Below are positions 1 to 10,096 of a DNA stretch of 64,000 bases, piece after piece. Both the position numbers and the translations under genes were made by a program. The DNA is taken from positions 42,921,876-42,985,875 of the forward strand of contig NC_079205.1 in NCBI RefSeq assembly GCF_026745355.1, given 5' to 3'. The notes beneath the pieces are model-generated. The model saw only the letters and a program-made list of their open reading frames with translations. It had not been told where the DNA came from and made no database searches. Position 1 is the stretch's first letter. Every line of letters starts with the position of its first letter. The stretch is from Beta vulgaris subsp. vulgaris. Its lineage: Eukaryota > Streptophyta > Magnoliopsida > Caryophyllales > Amaranthaceae.

Positions 1-559
1 TTAACAATGATTTGACTAGTAAGGACCGTATTGTTCCTTTACGCAAAGAATCAAAGTGGTAGACTTCGTTACGTGACAAACATATTGCAATCAGTGTCCA
101 ATGGTTCCTACAACAATAAAAATGTTATTATTATCGTAGAACAACAACTAATAGGTCAATTTAATTAAATAATAAAAAGTGAGTTTAAGAAGCATACGAT
201 TCAATGTAAGGAAGAAGAATGATCTTATATCCACTACGAGAACATGCGTTCAAAGAATCCTTGAGATATGCTTTCACCTCCTTTTCGTTTTGTACGCAAC
301 TGTTATCTCGTACAAAGCTTGGACATAACCAACCAAACATTGGCTGACTAGATTGCCTCAAATCATTGTATAATAGCCTGAGAATTCATATTGATAAAAA
401 TAAAACTTACTTATTATGGAAGTTATTATTAGTTGGATTGAATACTACTTAATTAAGGCATATATGTATATTTATTAATTTAATATACTAATAAAGTATT
501 ACCTCATGAATGTTTGTATATGGAAACATTCAACTCTTCCCAAGTAAGAATTCTTTAAT

Positions 560-2338
560 ATCACCTTAGAAATGAAGGTCGATGTTTCCTAATGTAGTGG
601 AATTGGTGGTCCGACAACTTAATCTCAATCATTGCTTCATCGTCTGCATCGCTAACGCACTCATGTAGCCAGAAGCACGGTTGAGTAAGGCCTTGCACCA
701 CCTCCATATCCGTAATGAGTGGAGACTTTGCCGTAGACACTTACTTTCTCCACTTGGGCACGTCGGCCTCCCTGAGGTGAAGCTACCTTCTTTCCCTTCC
801 TGTCGGCCTTCCCCGAACCCTAGTAATTAGTTAAATTAAAAGATATTACTGACAATCATATATAGGAACTATAAAAGAAAACTATGTATATAACTTATGT
901 TAATCATTGTACCTGATCTGATAACCGCACCAATGCACGCGGCCATAGAAATAAACTGCCAAGGGCATCAGCAATAACTTACAACCAACTCCTGCATTCG
1001 GCAGCGGAAGAGGAAATGCTTCGAAACCGGGCACAATGTCTGAAACGCTGACCACATAGTGAATATCAGCGACTGGCTGGTTGTGCAATCGTACCCGGTC
1101 CCTAGGGGGCTGTCAGATCCATAAGCACGATAATGAAACTACCATGACCATCTCCTTGATTTAATAGCTCACATGGTGTCTCTTCCTTTAAAAAAAAACT
1201 CTATTCATAGTTAGTCTATGAAACAACATATTTAAGAACAATAGTTGTGATATTAAATGATTACCGTGAACTCCGGATTGGATGAGGTGCGTAGGAACAG
1301 GCTGCGTGGAACCATGCCCTGCGGAAAGCACCAAAAGTCGGTAAGCCCATCTGCGCCAAAATGGCGTTGAAATTCTGAGTCATCTCCGCTCTGAGCTCCT
1401 CCCGAATTGGGCTTTCATAGCCTCCACATCTATGGCAGCTGCTGAATTGACACTAGAGGCACTGGATTTGACGTAGAGGTGTATTGATCACCATACACCT
1501 TTCTCACCCCGAGGCGGACACCTCCTACGCCCCTCACACGTCCATACTGGTCCCGTCCTAGAGTCTCGTGTAAGGCATCAACTTGTCCTCTAGGAGTGAA
1601 CTCACCAGTTGCCTCCTTTTCCTTCAAGCCAATCTGCATAAGGATAAGAGAGAAATACTCGTGAGCGCACAAGTTATATTATTATGTATACCTTATCAAA
1701 AACTTATAATATGTACTTACAATGGCATTAGCTATCTGTTTTGTTCCGGGATCAGGTATGACTCTCTGTCCCTTTGCATCAACCCCATGCATGGAACACC
1801 ACCAATCGAGCGCTCTATCTGGTTGCCGCTGTGCAACTGTCGTCGTAGAGCTAGTGCCCGATGCGTGGTCGACGCAATCGTGGGGTAATGGTATACATCC
1901 ACGATTCTCTCGCCTGACCATACGACTGAGAACCCAGATGGTGATAGTCTTCCTAGCTTTTGCATTCGCGCTATTTTTCTCACGAGATGCCTGAAACACA
2001 CAAATATAAACAAAGGTTAGATATGTGTTATACAATAATATTGGATCTAAAAGTATTAAATCTTAGCTAGTAAAAATATTCTTACAACAGCTTTGGGGTT
2101 GTTTTTTGTGCAACAAATGCATGCCACTCCTCAGCTGTGATATGCCTCCATATCTGATATGGAAGCTTGGAGGGCGCCTCAAATGATGTGTCCGTGAAGC
2201 CTCAGAAGAAGGTGTTGCTCCCCCGTCGTAGATTTTCTTCTTCTTTGTTCCCCCGACTTTTCTCCGCTTCGTGATCCACCCCGACACTAGCTTGGCCTTG
2301 AAGTCTCGGAACCTCTGGGCAACCGCGGATAGAAACAC
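560..2338 (-). pseudogene. CACTA accessory protein (tnpA / plant transposase Ptta-En-Spm family), decayed
   Basis: On the minus strand, fragments in changing frames resemble the family of plant CACTA accessory proteins. In order they are: an arginine/lysine-rich segment around 2338-2100 (RFRDFKAKLVSGWITKRRK) followed by a segment on proline, tryptophan and histidine that recalls the family's conserved block; a segment around 2000-1730 starting ASREKNSANAKARK; a segment near 1672-1430 with GEFTPRGQVDALHETLGRD then GRVRGVGGVRLGVRKVYG; and a C-terminal piece at 1088-900. A basic segment near 810-700 probably continues it. In En/Spm, TnpA binds subterminal repeats and helps the TNP2-type enzyme. 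Gaps between blocks may be introns, but stops and frame changes indicate a pseudogene. Assignment rests on family memory, not a search. Confidence 0.65.
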
Positions 2339-2777
2339 ATTCTTCTTCGCTTCATCATTTGGAATATGGAATTGATTCTACAAAGAACGCATTTCACAAA
2401 TTAGTAAATATTACATAGTATATTTAACTAAAGTGTTAAGATTCTAAACGTAATTGTACGCGAATCTTACCATAGTATCTTCCCAAATCATCTTCTTCAA
2501 AGACTGGGGACCTCTTTCCATGAGTGGAGAATGGAGAGCTTATGCATGCAAATCCCAATTTGCATGACATACTTTTGACGCCATTTTCCACAAGGTTGTC
2601 CCAAATAATCGTAATCCAAAGTCATTAGGGTGGTTTCCCTAGTGACTTTGTAGGTCCCCTTCCTTTCCTCTTTTTCGTCTCCAAGTTCTTACTTGGTCTT
2701 TGTAAACCTTTTTCTTCACGGCGAGCCATAACCAATTGCCGCTTTTCCTTTTTGTAATCGAAACACTCATCATCGGT

Positions 2778-2876
2778 AGGGTGGGCAGCAGGGGGAGGGG
2801 GGTGTGCAGGGGGAGGGGGTGGGCAGCAGGGGAGGGGGGTGCAGCAGGGGGGGAGGGGGGTGGGCAGCAGGGGGGT
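2778..2876 (+). repeat. G-rich tandem tract inside the CACTA element
   Basis: The plus strand reads as repeated runs of four to six G separated by short spacers such as TGGGCAGCA, for about 100 bases. It lies between the transposase remnant and the accessory remnant. Such clustered G-runs could fold as G-quadruplexes in single-stranded DNA or RNA; that is inference. The proline-rich open frames on the opposite strand are a by-product of the C-runs. Confidence 0.75.
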
Positions 2877-2899
2877 ACTCCTTTTACTAGGTACAACAA

Positions 2900-5768
2900 T
2901 TAACCACATTCACGTAGACCACTTCCACATTCATATTCTTCCTCATTATCAACATCACCAATACCGAGGATACTCCTTTTACCAGGTACAACAATTGACC
3001 ACTTATGATCAGCAGGATCAGTTACAAAAAATACTTGCTTGACTTGTGATGCAATTACAAATGGCTCCCCAGTTTCACGTAGACGACTAAGGTCAACAAG
3101 AGTGAAACCACAAGGATCATCGTTTCTTACACAACGTCGATTATTGTCAACCCACGTGCAACACAAGAGGCAAATATTAAAAGTACAGTAGTCCAGCTCC
3201 TATATTTCTTGTATTCGCCCATAATAGTTGCTTTCAGCATGTACAGGCGACTTATCTTTCGAGCTTGCATATTGTGTAGACGACGCCACAAGTGAAACAC
3301 CACTATTTTGTTGCGATCTTGACTTCAGATCTTGACGTTCAGTCCAAAATGTATACCCATTAATATCATAACCCTCATAAGAGCGTACAGCTTCACGAGG
3401 ACCAAATGTTAACCACTTGACTGTTTCAGGAACACTTTCATCCAAATCATTGAGTACTCGTTTATGAAACCAATCAATGAAAGTCTTGTTATGCATTTGC
3501 GTCAATGCCCTCACTCCTTTTCCAGGATTGCTAACACGTAATTCCTCCATATGTTCACTTAAATAAGGATGGACATCTGGTACGTGATGCAATACAAATA
3601 AGTGAGCTTGTTTACGCTTTTCTACGGAAGGTGTGATCAATTTTGAACCAATTGTACCCTAGCCCTCAAGTCTGCCCTCGTGTCGGGATGTCGGAAGTCC
3701 AACAGGATCAACACTAGCAAAATACTCAGCCACAAAATTAGCGATCTCTTCACCCACAATCCTTGAATTATACTACCTTCTGGTTGTGCAGGATTCCGAA
3801 CTTTAACCTTCAAAATTCCCATATATCTCTCAAAAGGATAGCACCACCTCAAAAACACTGGACCACACAGCTTAATTTCTTGAACTAGATGGACAATGAG
3901 ATGGACCATAATGTCAAAGAATGCGAGGGGGGGAATACATCTCAAATTTGCATAGAGTTTCAACTACTCTGGACTGCAAGGAATCGAGGATCGAGGGGTC
4001 TAGGACTTTGCTGCAGATTGAATGAAAAAATGAACACAGTTCTGTAATGGTGTGCCTCACATGCTTTGGAAGTATCCCACGAATTGCAATCGGTAAGAAT
4101 ACTTGCATCATGACATGACAATCGTGCGATTTCATACTCGATAACTTCAACTCACCATTTAAGGTAACAAAGCGCTTCATATTCGATGAGTAGCCAGTAG
4201 GGACCTTAATGCCATATAATGACTCGCAAAAAATCCGTTTCTCTGCACGCAACATCGTGTAACAAGCTGGTGGCAAATAATTCTTCTCCGAATCCTCCAC
4301 CTTTTTACTTTTCTGAGTTTCATCATCAACCCTTTCCTCCCCTCTTTTTTTCTTCCTTCCGTCCCTTTTCTGAGCCCACAACTCTGGTCGAATCCCCTCT
4401 TTTTCCAGGTAAAGTCGTGACGCCTTAACATCTTTTGTCTTGCCCGGAATATTCATAAGTGTCGCGATAATAGCTTCACAAACATTCTTCTCTATGTGCA
4501 TGACATCCAAACAATGTCTGACCTTTAGATCTTTCCAATATGGGAGTTTCCAAAAAATGGACTGTTTTTTCCATAATCCTGTAGGTCGATCAGCCTCACT
4601 AGCAGGTTTACCAAAGACTGTTTCAATGCCCTTCACCTGATTATAAACTTTAGTACCAGTTAATGGTCTATGAGCAACTTCTTCTTCAATCGTCCCATCG
4701 AATGCCTTCTTCTTAAACCGATAGGGATGGTCGCGGCTGAGGAGCCTTCGTGTGCACATATACACATGTTGCAGCCCTTAAGGTGTGTAGATTTCATGTC
4801 ATCTAAACAAATCGGGCAAGGTTGTTTTCCTTTAGTCTTATACCCAGATAAGTTCCCATAAGTGGATAATCGTTCATAGTACAAAAAAGCATGGCACGCA
4901 GAGTGAACATCTCATTAGCATACGCATCAAATACTAACACTCCTTCGTTCCACATCTTCTGTAAATCTTCAACAAGCGGCTGAAGGTATACATATATGTC
5001 ATTTCCAAGTTGTTTGGGCCCCGATATAAGAAGCGACAGCACCATGTACTTGCGTTTCATGTACAACCAAGGAGGCAAGTTGTAAACCACTAAAACTACT
5101 GGCCATGTACTATGCTGCGAGCTAAGATTGCCAAAAGGGTTCATGCCATCCGTACATAATCCAAGCCTCAGATTCCTATCCTCATTACCAAATGACTTAT
5201 GCACCCTGTCGATAGTTTTCCACTCAGTCGAATCAGCCGGATGCTTGAGCAGACCGTCTTTCTTCCTACGATCTGCATGCCACCTCAAATTCTTCGCATC
5301 TCCTTTAATTGAGAACATGCGCTTAAATCTAGGTATTATGGGTAGATACCACAACACCTTGGCTGGTGGTCCTTCACTACCTCCAGCTCCGTCACGCTTG
5401 TACCTCGACAATCCACAACGTGGACACTCATGTAAATGCTCATACTCATTACGATAAAGCACACAATCGTGAGGACAAGCATGTATCCGCTCGTACTCTA
5501 AACCCAAAGGACACATCAGCTTCTTCGCATAATAATACGACTTTGGCAGTTTATTTCCATCAGGGAGCATCTCAGCTAAAACTTCCAACAACGATGTGAA
5601 ACTAGAGTCCGTCCAACCAGCATTCGACTTAATGTTGAACAGTGTTACCACCGCGAAAAGTTTGGTGTACTTTGTACAACCTGGATACAACGGCTTTTCA
5701 GCAGCCTGAGACATAGACTCAAAAATACGAGGTCGTCTACACGACTGATCTTCAACCTCGTGTATCAT
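2900..5768 (-). pseudogene. TNP2-type CACTA transposase (Transposase_21 family), frameshifted
   Basis: The minus strand carries the family blocks in order, but split over at least four frame segments: 5768-4803, 4884-4660/4765-3914, 3963-3637, 3640-3200 and 3166-2900. Recognisable motifs are HLHECPRCGLSRYKRD (zinc-finger-like), LCTDGMNPFGN, the block around SGPKQLGNDIYVYLQPLVED, DAYANEMFTLRAMLF, GNLSGYKTKGKQPCPIC, and HCLDVMHIEKNVCEAI. Downstream are a block ending FERYMGILK like the C-terminal DUF4218 region and a block around WVDNNRRCVRNDDPCGFTLV like DUF4216. The enzyme normally cuts and joins CACTA ends. Here the frame changes make an intact product impossible. The order of domains and the adjoining terminal repeat make the assignment secure. 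Confidence 0.92.
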
Positions 5769-5827
5769 CTCATCTACCCGATCCCCATCGTCATCTCTTC
5801 TACACGACTGATTTTCAGCCCTTTACA

Positions 5828-6062
5828 TAGTAGGGCTGCACCTTTTTAAAAAGCGCAGCCCTTTTCAAAGTGAAGGGCTGTGCTTTTTAAAAAAGCGCAG
5901 CCCTTCTCAAAGTGTAGGGCTGCGCTTTTTAAAAAAAGCGCAGCCCTTCTGTTTTGTAGGGCTGCGCCTTTTTACAAAAGCGCAGCCCTTCATCAATAGG
6001 GCTGCGCTTTTGATAAAAGCGCAGCCCTTCTTGCGCAGCCCTTCTGTTTTTTCCCCCTAGTG
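5828..6062. repeat. CACTA subterminal palindrome array and terminal repeat
   Basis: Five tandem imperfect palindromes are built from AGGGCTGCGCTTTT facing AAAAGCGCAGCCCT with small central loops, ending in the terminal CACTA sequence at 6062. Each unit is roughly 40-50 bases and can fold on itself. In CACTA elements, subterminal repeats are where the accessory protein binds (known for En/Spm). Confidence 0.9.
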
Positions 6063-6141
6063 ATATTAAATTATGAGTTTTTCAAATAATTCTAGCCCAA
6101 ATTATATATTGGGCCTAAGTTCACAAATCTAATCCAAGTAA

Positions 6142-6350
6142 TTGGTTAATAAAAGTAATGGGAATAACAACAATCGTAGTCAATCTGAAAATGGAAAGTC
6201 TAAGAGGGTTTACTACTGCAAAAGATGTCCAAGAAACCACCCAGGGAAAGAGTGTGAAGGAAACATGGTAACTTGTCGGATCTGTAGTAAGTTAGGCCAT
6301 AGAGAATATGAGTGCTTCCAGAAAGACTCAACATCAGCAAATCCTAAGTC
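6142..6350 (+). pseudogene. Retroelement gag-type double zinc-knuckle fragment
   Basis: The open frame encodes a basic, asparagine/serine-rich stretch, then two cysteine-histidine knuckles: CKRCPRNHPGKEC (C-x2-C-x3-H-x4-C) and CRICSKLGHREYEC (the retroviral C-x2-C-x4-H-x4-C spacing). This combination occurs in gag-like proteins of plant LTR retrotransposons. After about position 6360 the frame enters T-rich sequence with no similarity I recognise, so only a fragment remains. There is no ATG at the start of the open frame, which begins just right of the CACTA end and its target duplication. No protease or polymerase follows. Which retrotransposon lineage it came from cannot be told by eye. Confidence 0.7.
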
Positions 6351-6589
6351 AACCCAGAATCAGCAAGTTAGGCCTTTTTTTTTAATTTATTTAAATTCAT
6401 GGGGTTTTGTCAATTTTTTTAAAAAATTATTTAAATTTATTGTGTTTTGTATGTTATTCTGTGCGTTTCAATCTAAGACCACAATGCACATGGTAGTCTG
6501 GAGTCCACCAACAAATTTGCGCTTCATATTGGCACAAGTAATTTCAGTGTGGAAAGTGAAAGTAAGGATTATTCAATTCTTATAAGTGA

Positions 6590-7680
6590 AATATGGCTAA
6601 ACTAGAAGTAGGAGTTGAAATGTCAGTTCTATTACTAATTTAAAAGTCAGTTTTTATTTAGTTATTAATGTGAATGAAAAATTAGTAGACACGTGACTAT
6701 AATGTCAGAACTTACAAGCAGATCATTTTACCGTTAAATTGTGCTTAGGCACATATTGTAGCAATTCTCGTAAAGCATGCGATTAATATAGTTTAGCGAC
6801 TTTTATCTATTTGTGTCTTTTAGTTGATATGACATATTGGCTGACTGTCTATCTCACTCCCTATTTGCTTCTCCATGCATTTCAGGATTGTAACTTATAG
6901 GCGGGTATTGAAATTACAAACTTGCAACTGGTATGCCACTTGATGCATACTATATGGTGCATATATGTGTCTCAATCAAATCAATATAGCGAGCTTATTT
7001 TGTTTAGGTCTTACCCCGCATCAAGATCAACTACAAATCGAGTATTATATATGTAAAGGTATACAAGTTAAAAGCTAAAATAATTGTTGGTTATTAACAA
7101 TCAAAGCAAAGGCCTAATTCATACTTTCACCCAAACCCTAAATATGAGACTACTCACTAATTATATAGAATATATAAACATAAAAATCTGAAATCTATAA
7201 CTAATTTTGGGTTAAACATGATTTACAAATAATTAATAAAATAAAATAAGTAATTATGAATCTATAAACTATAAGATCAAGAATTATGGAAGAAGAGAGA
7301 ATAACAAATAAAAGAATGAATAAAAACTGAAAACTTGTAAATTAAATTAATCAAAATACCTTGGAGATGTAAAAATCAACAAATCTTAACCAACTCTTCT
7401 AACTTTCAAAAGCAACCGTCTGATGAATGTTGCGGGCGCACCTTAGTAATTGGTGCGGGCGCACTAAGCCCTCTTCCCAAATCTTCCCCTTCTTCTCTCG
7501 TTTGGTGTGGACTAGGCAAGACTATGGTGCGGGCTCACCATGTCTTCAATGAGGCCCCTCATCAAGCAATCTATTATCATTTCTCCCAACTTACAACCAT
7601 CATATATTGTCGCACCTACAATCAAAATACGACAATTATACGATAAACATACATGCACTAGAAATTCGATCAAAAACTAT
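6590..7680. other. AT-rich intergenic DNA, probably old LTR debris
   Basis: No gene is visible. The stretch from about 7080, with a GC-richer patch containing TGCGGGCGCAC twice (7431-7475), resembles in composition and layout the Athila-type LTR at 57617-59032. It is probably a decayed LTR on the minus strand into which the solo LTR at 7681 inserted. This is inference from appearance. Confidence 0.35.
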
Positions 7681-9190
7681 TGTTGTATAATATGAGGACT
7701 ATAAGAGGGGGGTTGAATTATAGTGAGAGAATAAGCTATACTTTTTGCGGAATTAAAAGTAAACTTGGGAACAAACAATGGGAACACGAGAGATTTAGCG
7801 AGGAAAAACTTCCTAGGCCTAGTAGGAAGAAACAACCTCGACCACAAGGGATTTTAAAACAACTTTCCACTATAATAGGCCAAAACAACTCTGATTACAA
7901 CCTATTACTTTTTTCTCGATTCTCAACTTAAGTCATTCAACTCAAGCTCCCAATGACAGTTCCCACAACTGACGTTCCTATCAAACTTCACTAGAAGTTC
8001 CTTTCTCTTTCTCTTGCTTCACTCAAAGCTTCTCAAACTTACTAGAGTTCACTCAAACCCTTTTTCTCAAAATTACACTTTGTAAAACAATGGAAGAGTA
8101 ATAAACTCGATTAATGTAAGTATGAATTCTCTTAAGGAAAAGGCACTGACTCTTTTAGACAACTAAAACAAATTAGCTAAGTCAGACACACTTTTGTTCT
8201 AAGGTTTTAGGCGCCTATTTATAGACAATTAAGACAAGACATTTATCCACTAATTAATCCACTATCCCATGATCTCCATGACTTTAATTAATTAAACAAT
8301 TTAAATTAAATATTCCTTGTTAGATAATTAACCCACTAATCCACTACTTAACTAAATAAGAGAAGCAGTAACATATTACGTGATTTTACAAACTTGAGGA
8401 ATAATTAAACTTATTTAAATTAAATACTACTTGGGAGATAATTAAGTAAGCCACTAAATCCACAAACTACAAAAACATGTAGTAGTAGCTTTAGGCGTGT
8501 AATCTCATTTTTAGAAAATAAATAAATTATTTACTTTAGCTAGATTTTAGGAAAATATCTTTTAAAAATAACTTTAATAAAAACAAAAATCAGTTTTATA
8601 TTTCAAAACGAAATCTTTTAAAATCGGAAAGATATTTTATTTTGAAAACAAACGGTTAGATATTATTCTAAATAAAAATCCGAAAATCAATTTTAAAATC
8701 TTTTCCTAACAACCTAAAAACAAATTCCCTAAAATAGTGGATCTTAATTAAAACAGCCCTAAAAACTCTAACTAACATATTAGGCGCACACTTAGAGTTA
8801 GGCGCACAACTTTAGAGTTATTTTAGGTGTTCCGAAATCAGTTTTAAGTCTTGTTCCCTAATCTTGTTCCTAACAATGCCAGGTCTGCTCCTGTCATGGG
8901 AACAGAACCAAGTTAATTCCTTTGAGAATTCACCACGAACTTAATTGAGCTTTCACTTAACCTTAACATGAAGATAATAAATACATCCTAATCTCCTTTT
9001 GATTCTTCATTCCATGTATGCTTGATTCTTCATCACCTCGACCATCTTTACTTCGATCTTTGATTAATTCTCCGTTTTAATCTTCAATCAAGTATTCTCT
9101 TTGCTCGAGAATGAATTACCTAGCAACAACATAAATAAAATATATTATGTCTTTTGTGGTTAAGTCATCTTCAAAACTCAAGGGTCAACA
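7681..9190 (-). mobile_element. Solo LTR (probably Ty1/copia type), minus orientation
   Basis: The segment begins TGTTG and ends CAACA. It is flanked on both sides by the same 9 bases, aaaaactat (7672-7680 and 9191-9199). Read on the minus strand it has a good TATA box (CTATAAATAGGCGCC, near 8210-8230), and its final part runs through AATTCAACCCCCCTC before the end, a pattern I associate with plant copia LTRs. No coding sequence lies inside and no second copy flanks it, so it looks like a solo LTR. The 9-bp duplication is longer than the usual 5 bp, which leaves some doubt about the element class. Confidence 0.65.
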
Positions 9191-9478
9191 AAAAACTATT
9201 GAAAATCTCGCAAAATGGCAGTATGATCAAGTGAATTGAATAGAAGGGGAAAAAGATAAGAAAAGGGAGAAATAAGATCAAAATGAACTAAAAAGAGTCT
9301 ATAAAGTACTTTAGAAACACATTTATCAGCCACTATTAGGGATAATCTTGTAGTACATTCATTTTTAAATAATCGTTACACTTTGACTTTTGACATTTTT
9401 TTAGAAGTTGATCAATTTCAAAATCTCTAATTTATTAAATAAAATTAACAATTATTTTAATTTTTTTTTACCTATTTT

Positions 9479-9506
9479 CGCACGCATCGCATGCGTATAG
9501 AACTAG
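9479..9506 (+). mobile_element. Helitron 3' terminus (plus strand)
   Basis: A perfect 6-bp stem (ACGCAT, 9482-9487; ATGCGT, 9491-9496) with a 3-base loop is followed after six bases by CTAG at 9503-9506 and then T. A hairpin just before a terminal CTRR, inserted next to T, is the standard Helitron 3' end. The matching 5' TC end was not found to the left. Directly to the right, TATTAATATATTAAAAGGCG resembles the 5' start of the Helitron at 52286, suggesting a second one abuts it. Confidence 0.7.
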
Positions 9507-9658
9507 TATTAATATATTAAAAGGCGTTCCTAAGAATGTCTATGTATCGAACACGTGACATTTGAAATGAAAAATGAGAGTTTAACCATTGATCCAGCAT
9601 AACATCATTATTTAGTATTTCAAAATAAAATATAATAAGATCTTGTAATTATATTTCA

Positions 9659-9690
9659 CTAGTTTTATATGCACACGATGTGTGCGAAAA
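9659..9690 (-). mobile_element. Helitron 3' terminus (minus strand)
   Basis: Read on the minus strand, a perfect 6-bp stem (GCACAC at 9671-9676 pairing with GTGTGC at 9680-9685) precedes CTAG ending at 9659. It faces the plus-strand Helitron end 153 bases away. The body would extend to the right, but its 5' end was not identified and is probably cut off by the LTR at 9812. Confidence 0.68.
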
Positions 9691-9811
9691 TACGTAGAAA
9701 ATTATTATTTTACGGGATGTAGAAAATTATTTTTTAAGGGAATTGTTGACGGTTTTCTTTTTGTAATGCTTTTTTTTAATCTTTTTTTTTTTTACTTTTT
9801 TAATTAATTAG

Positions 9812-10011
9812 TGTAACAACCCCACATTTTCAAAAATCATAATTACCTTTTTCGTGTGTCATGGACACATATTTAATCTAAGTGGGGCTACCACAAGCTG
9901 CAGGTAACACTAGATTTACAACAATCATACTTAAGATAGCGCACTTTATAAACATTATTATTACAAACCATCGATTTATAATCCTTAAAAGAAACCATTC
10001 AAAATACTTAT

Positions 10012-10096
<85 letters not shown>

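Larger units (their letters stand above)
1..6062 (-). mobile_element. CACTA (En/Spm) DNA transposon, right end
   Basis: On the minus strand the element starts at 6062 with CACTAGGGGGAAAA and runs leftward off the window edge. The 3 bases after it (ata, 6063-6065) should be one copy of the 3-bp target duplication; the partner copy is outside. The body holds a TNP2-type transposase remnant and, further left, a tnpA-type accessory remnant, the usual order in plant CACTA elements. Both reading frames are broken by indels, so this copy is not autonomous. The far left end (1-560) has no clear gene and no second CACTA terminus. Confidence 0.9.

Noticed and set aside
2625..2909. Proline-rich open frame on the minus strand
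   Set aside because: It is the translation of C-runs opposite the G-rich tract, with two overlapping frames equally proline-rich.
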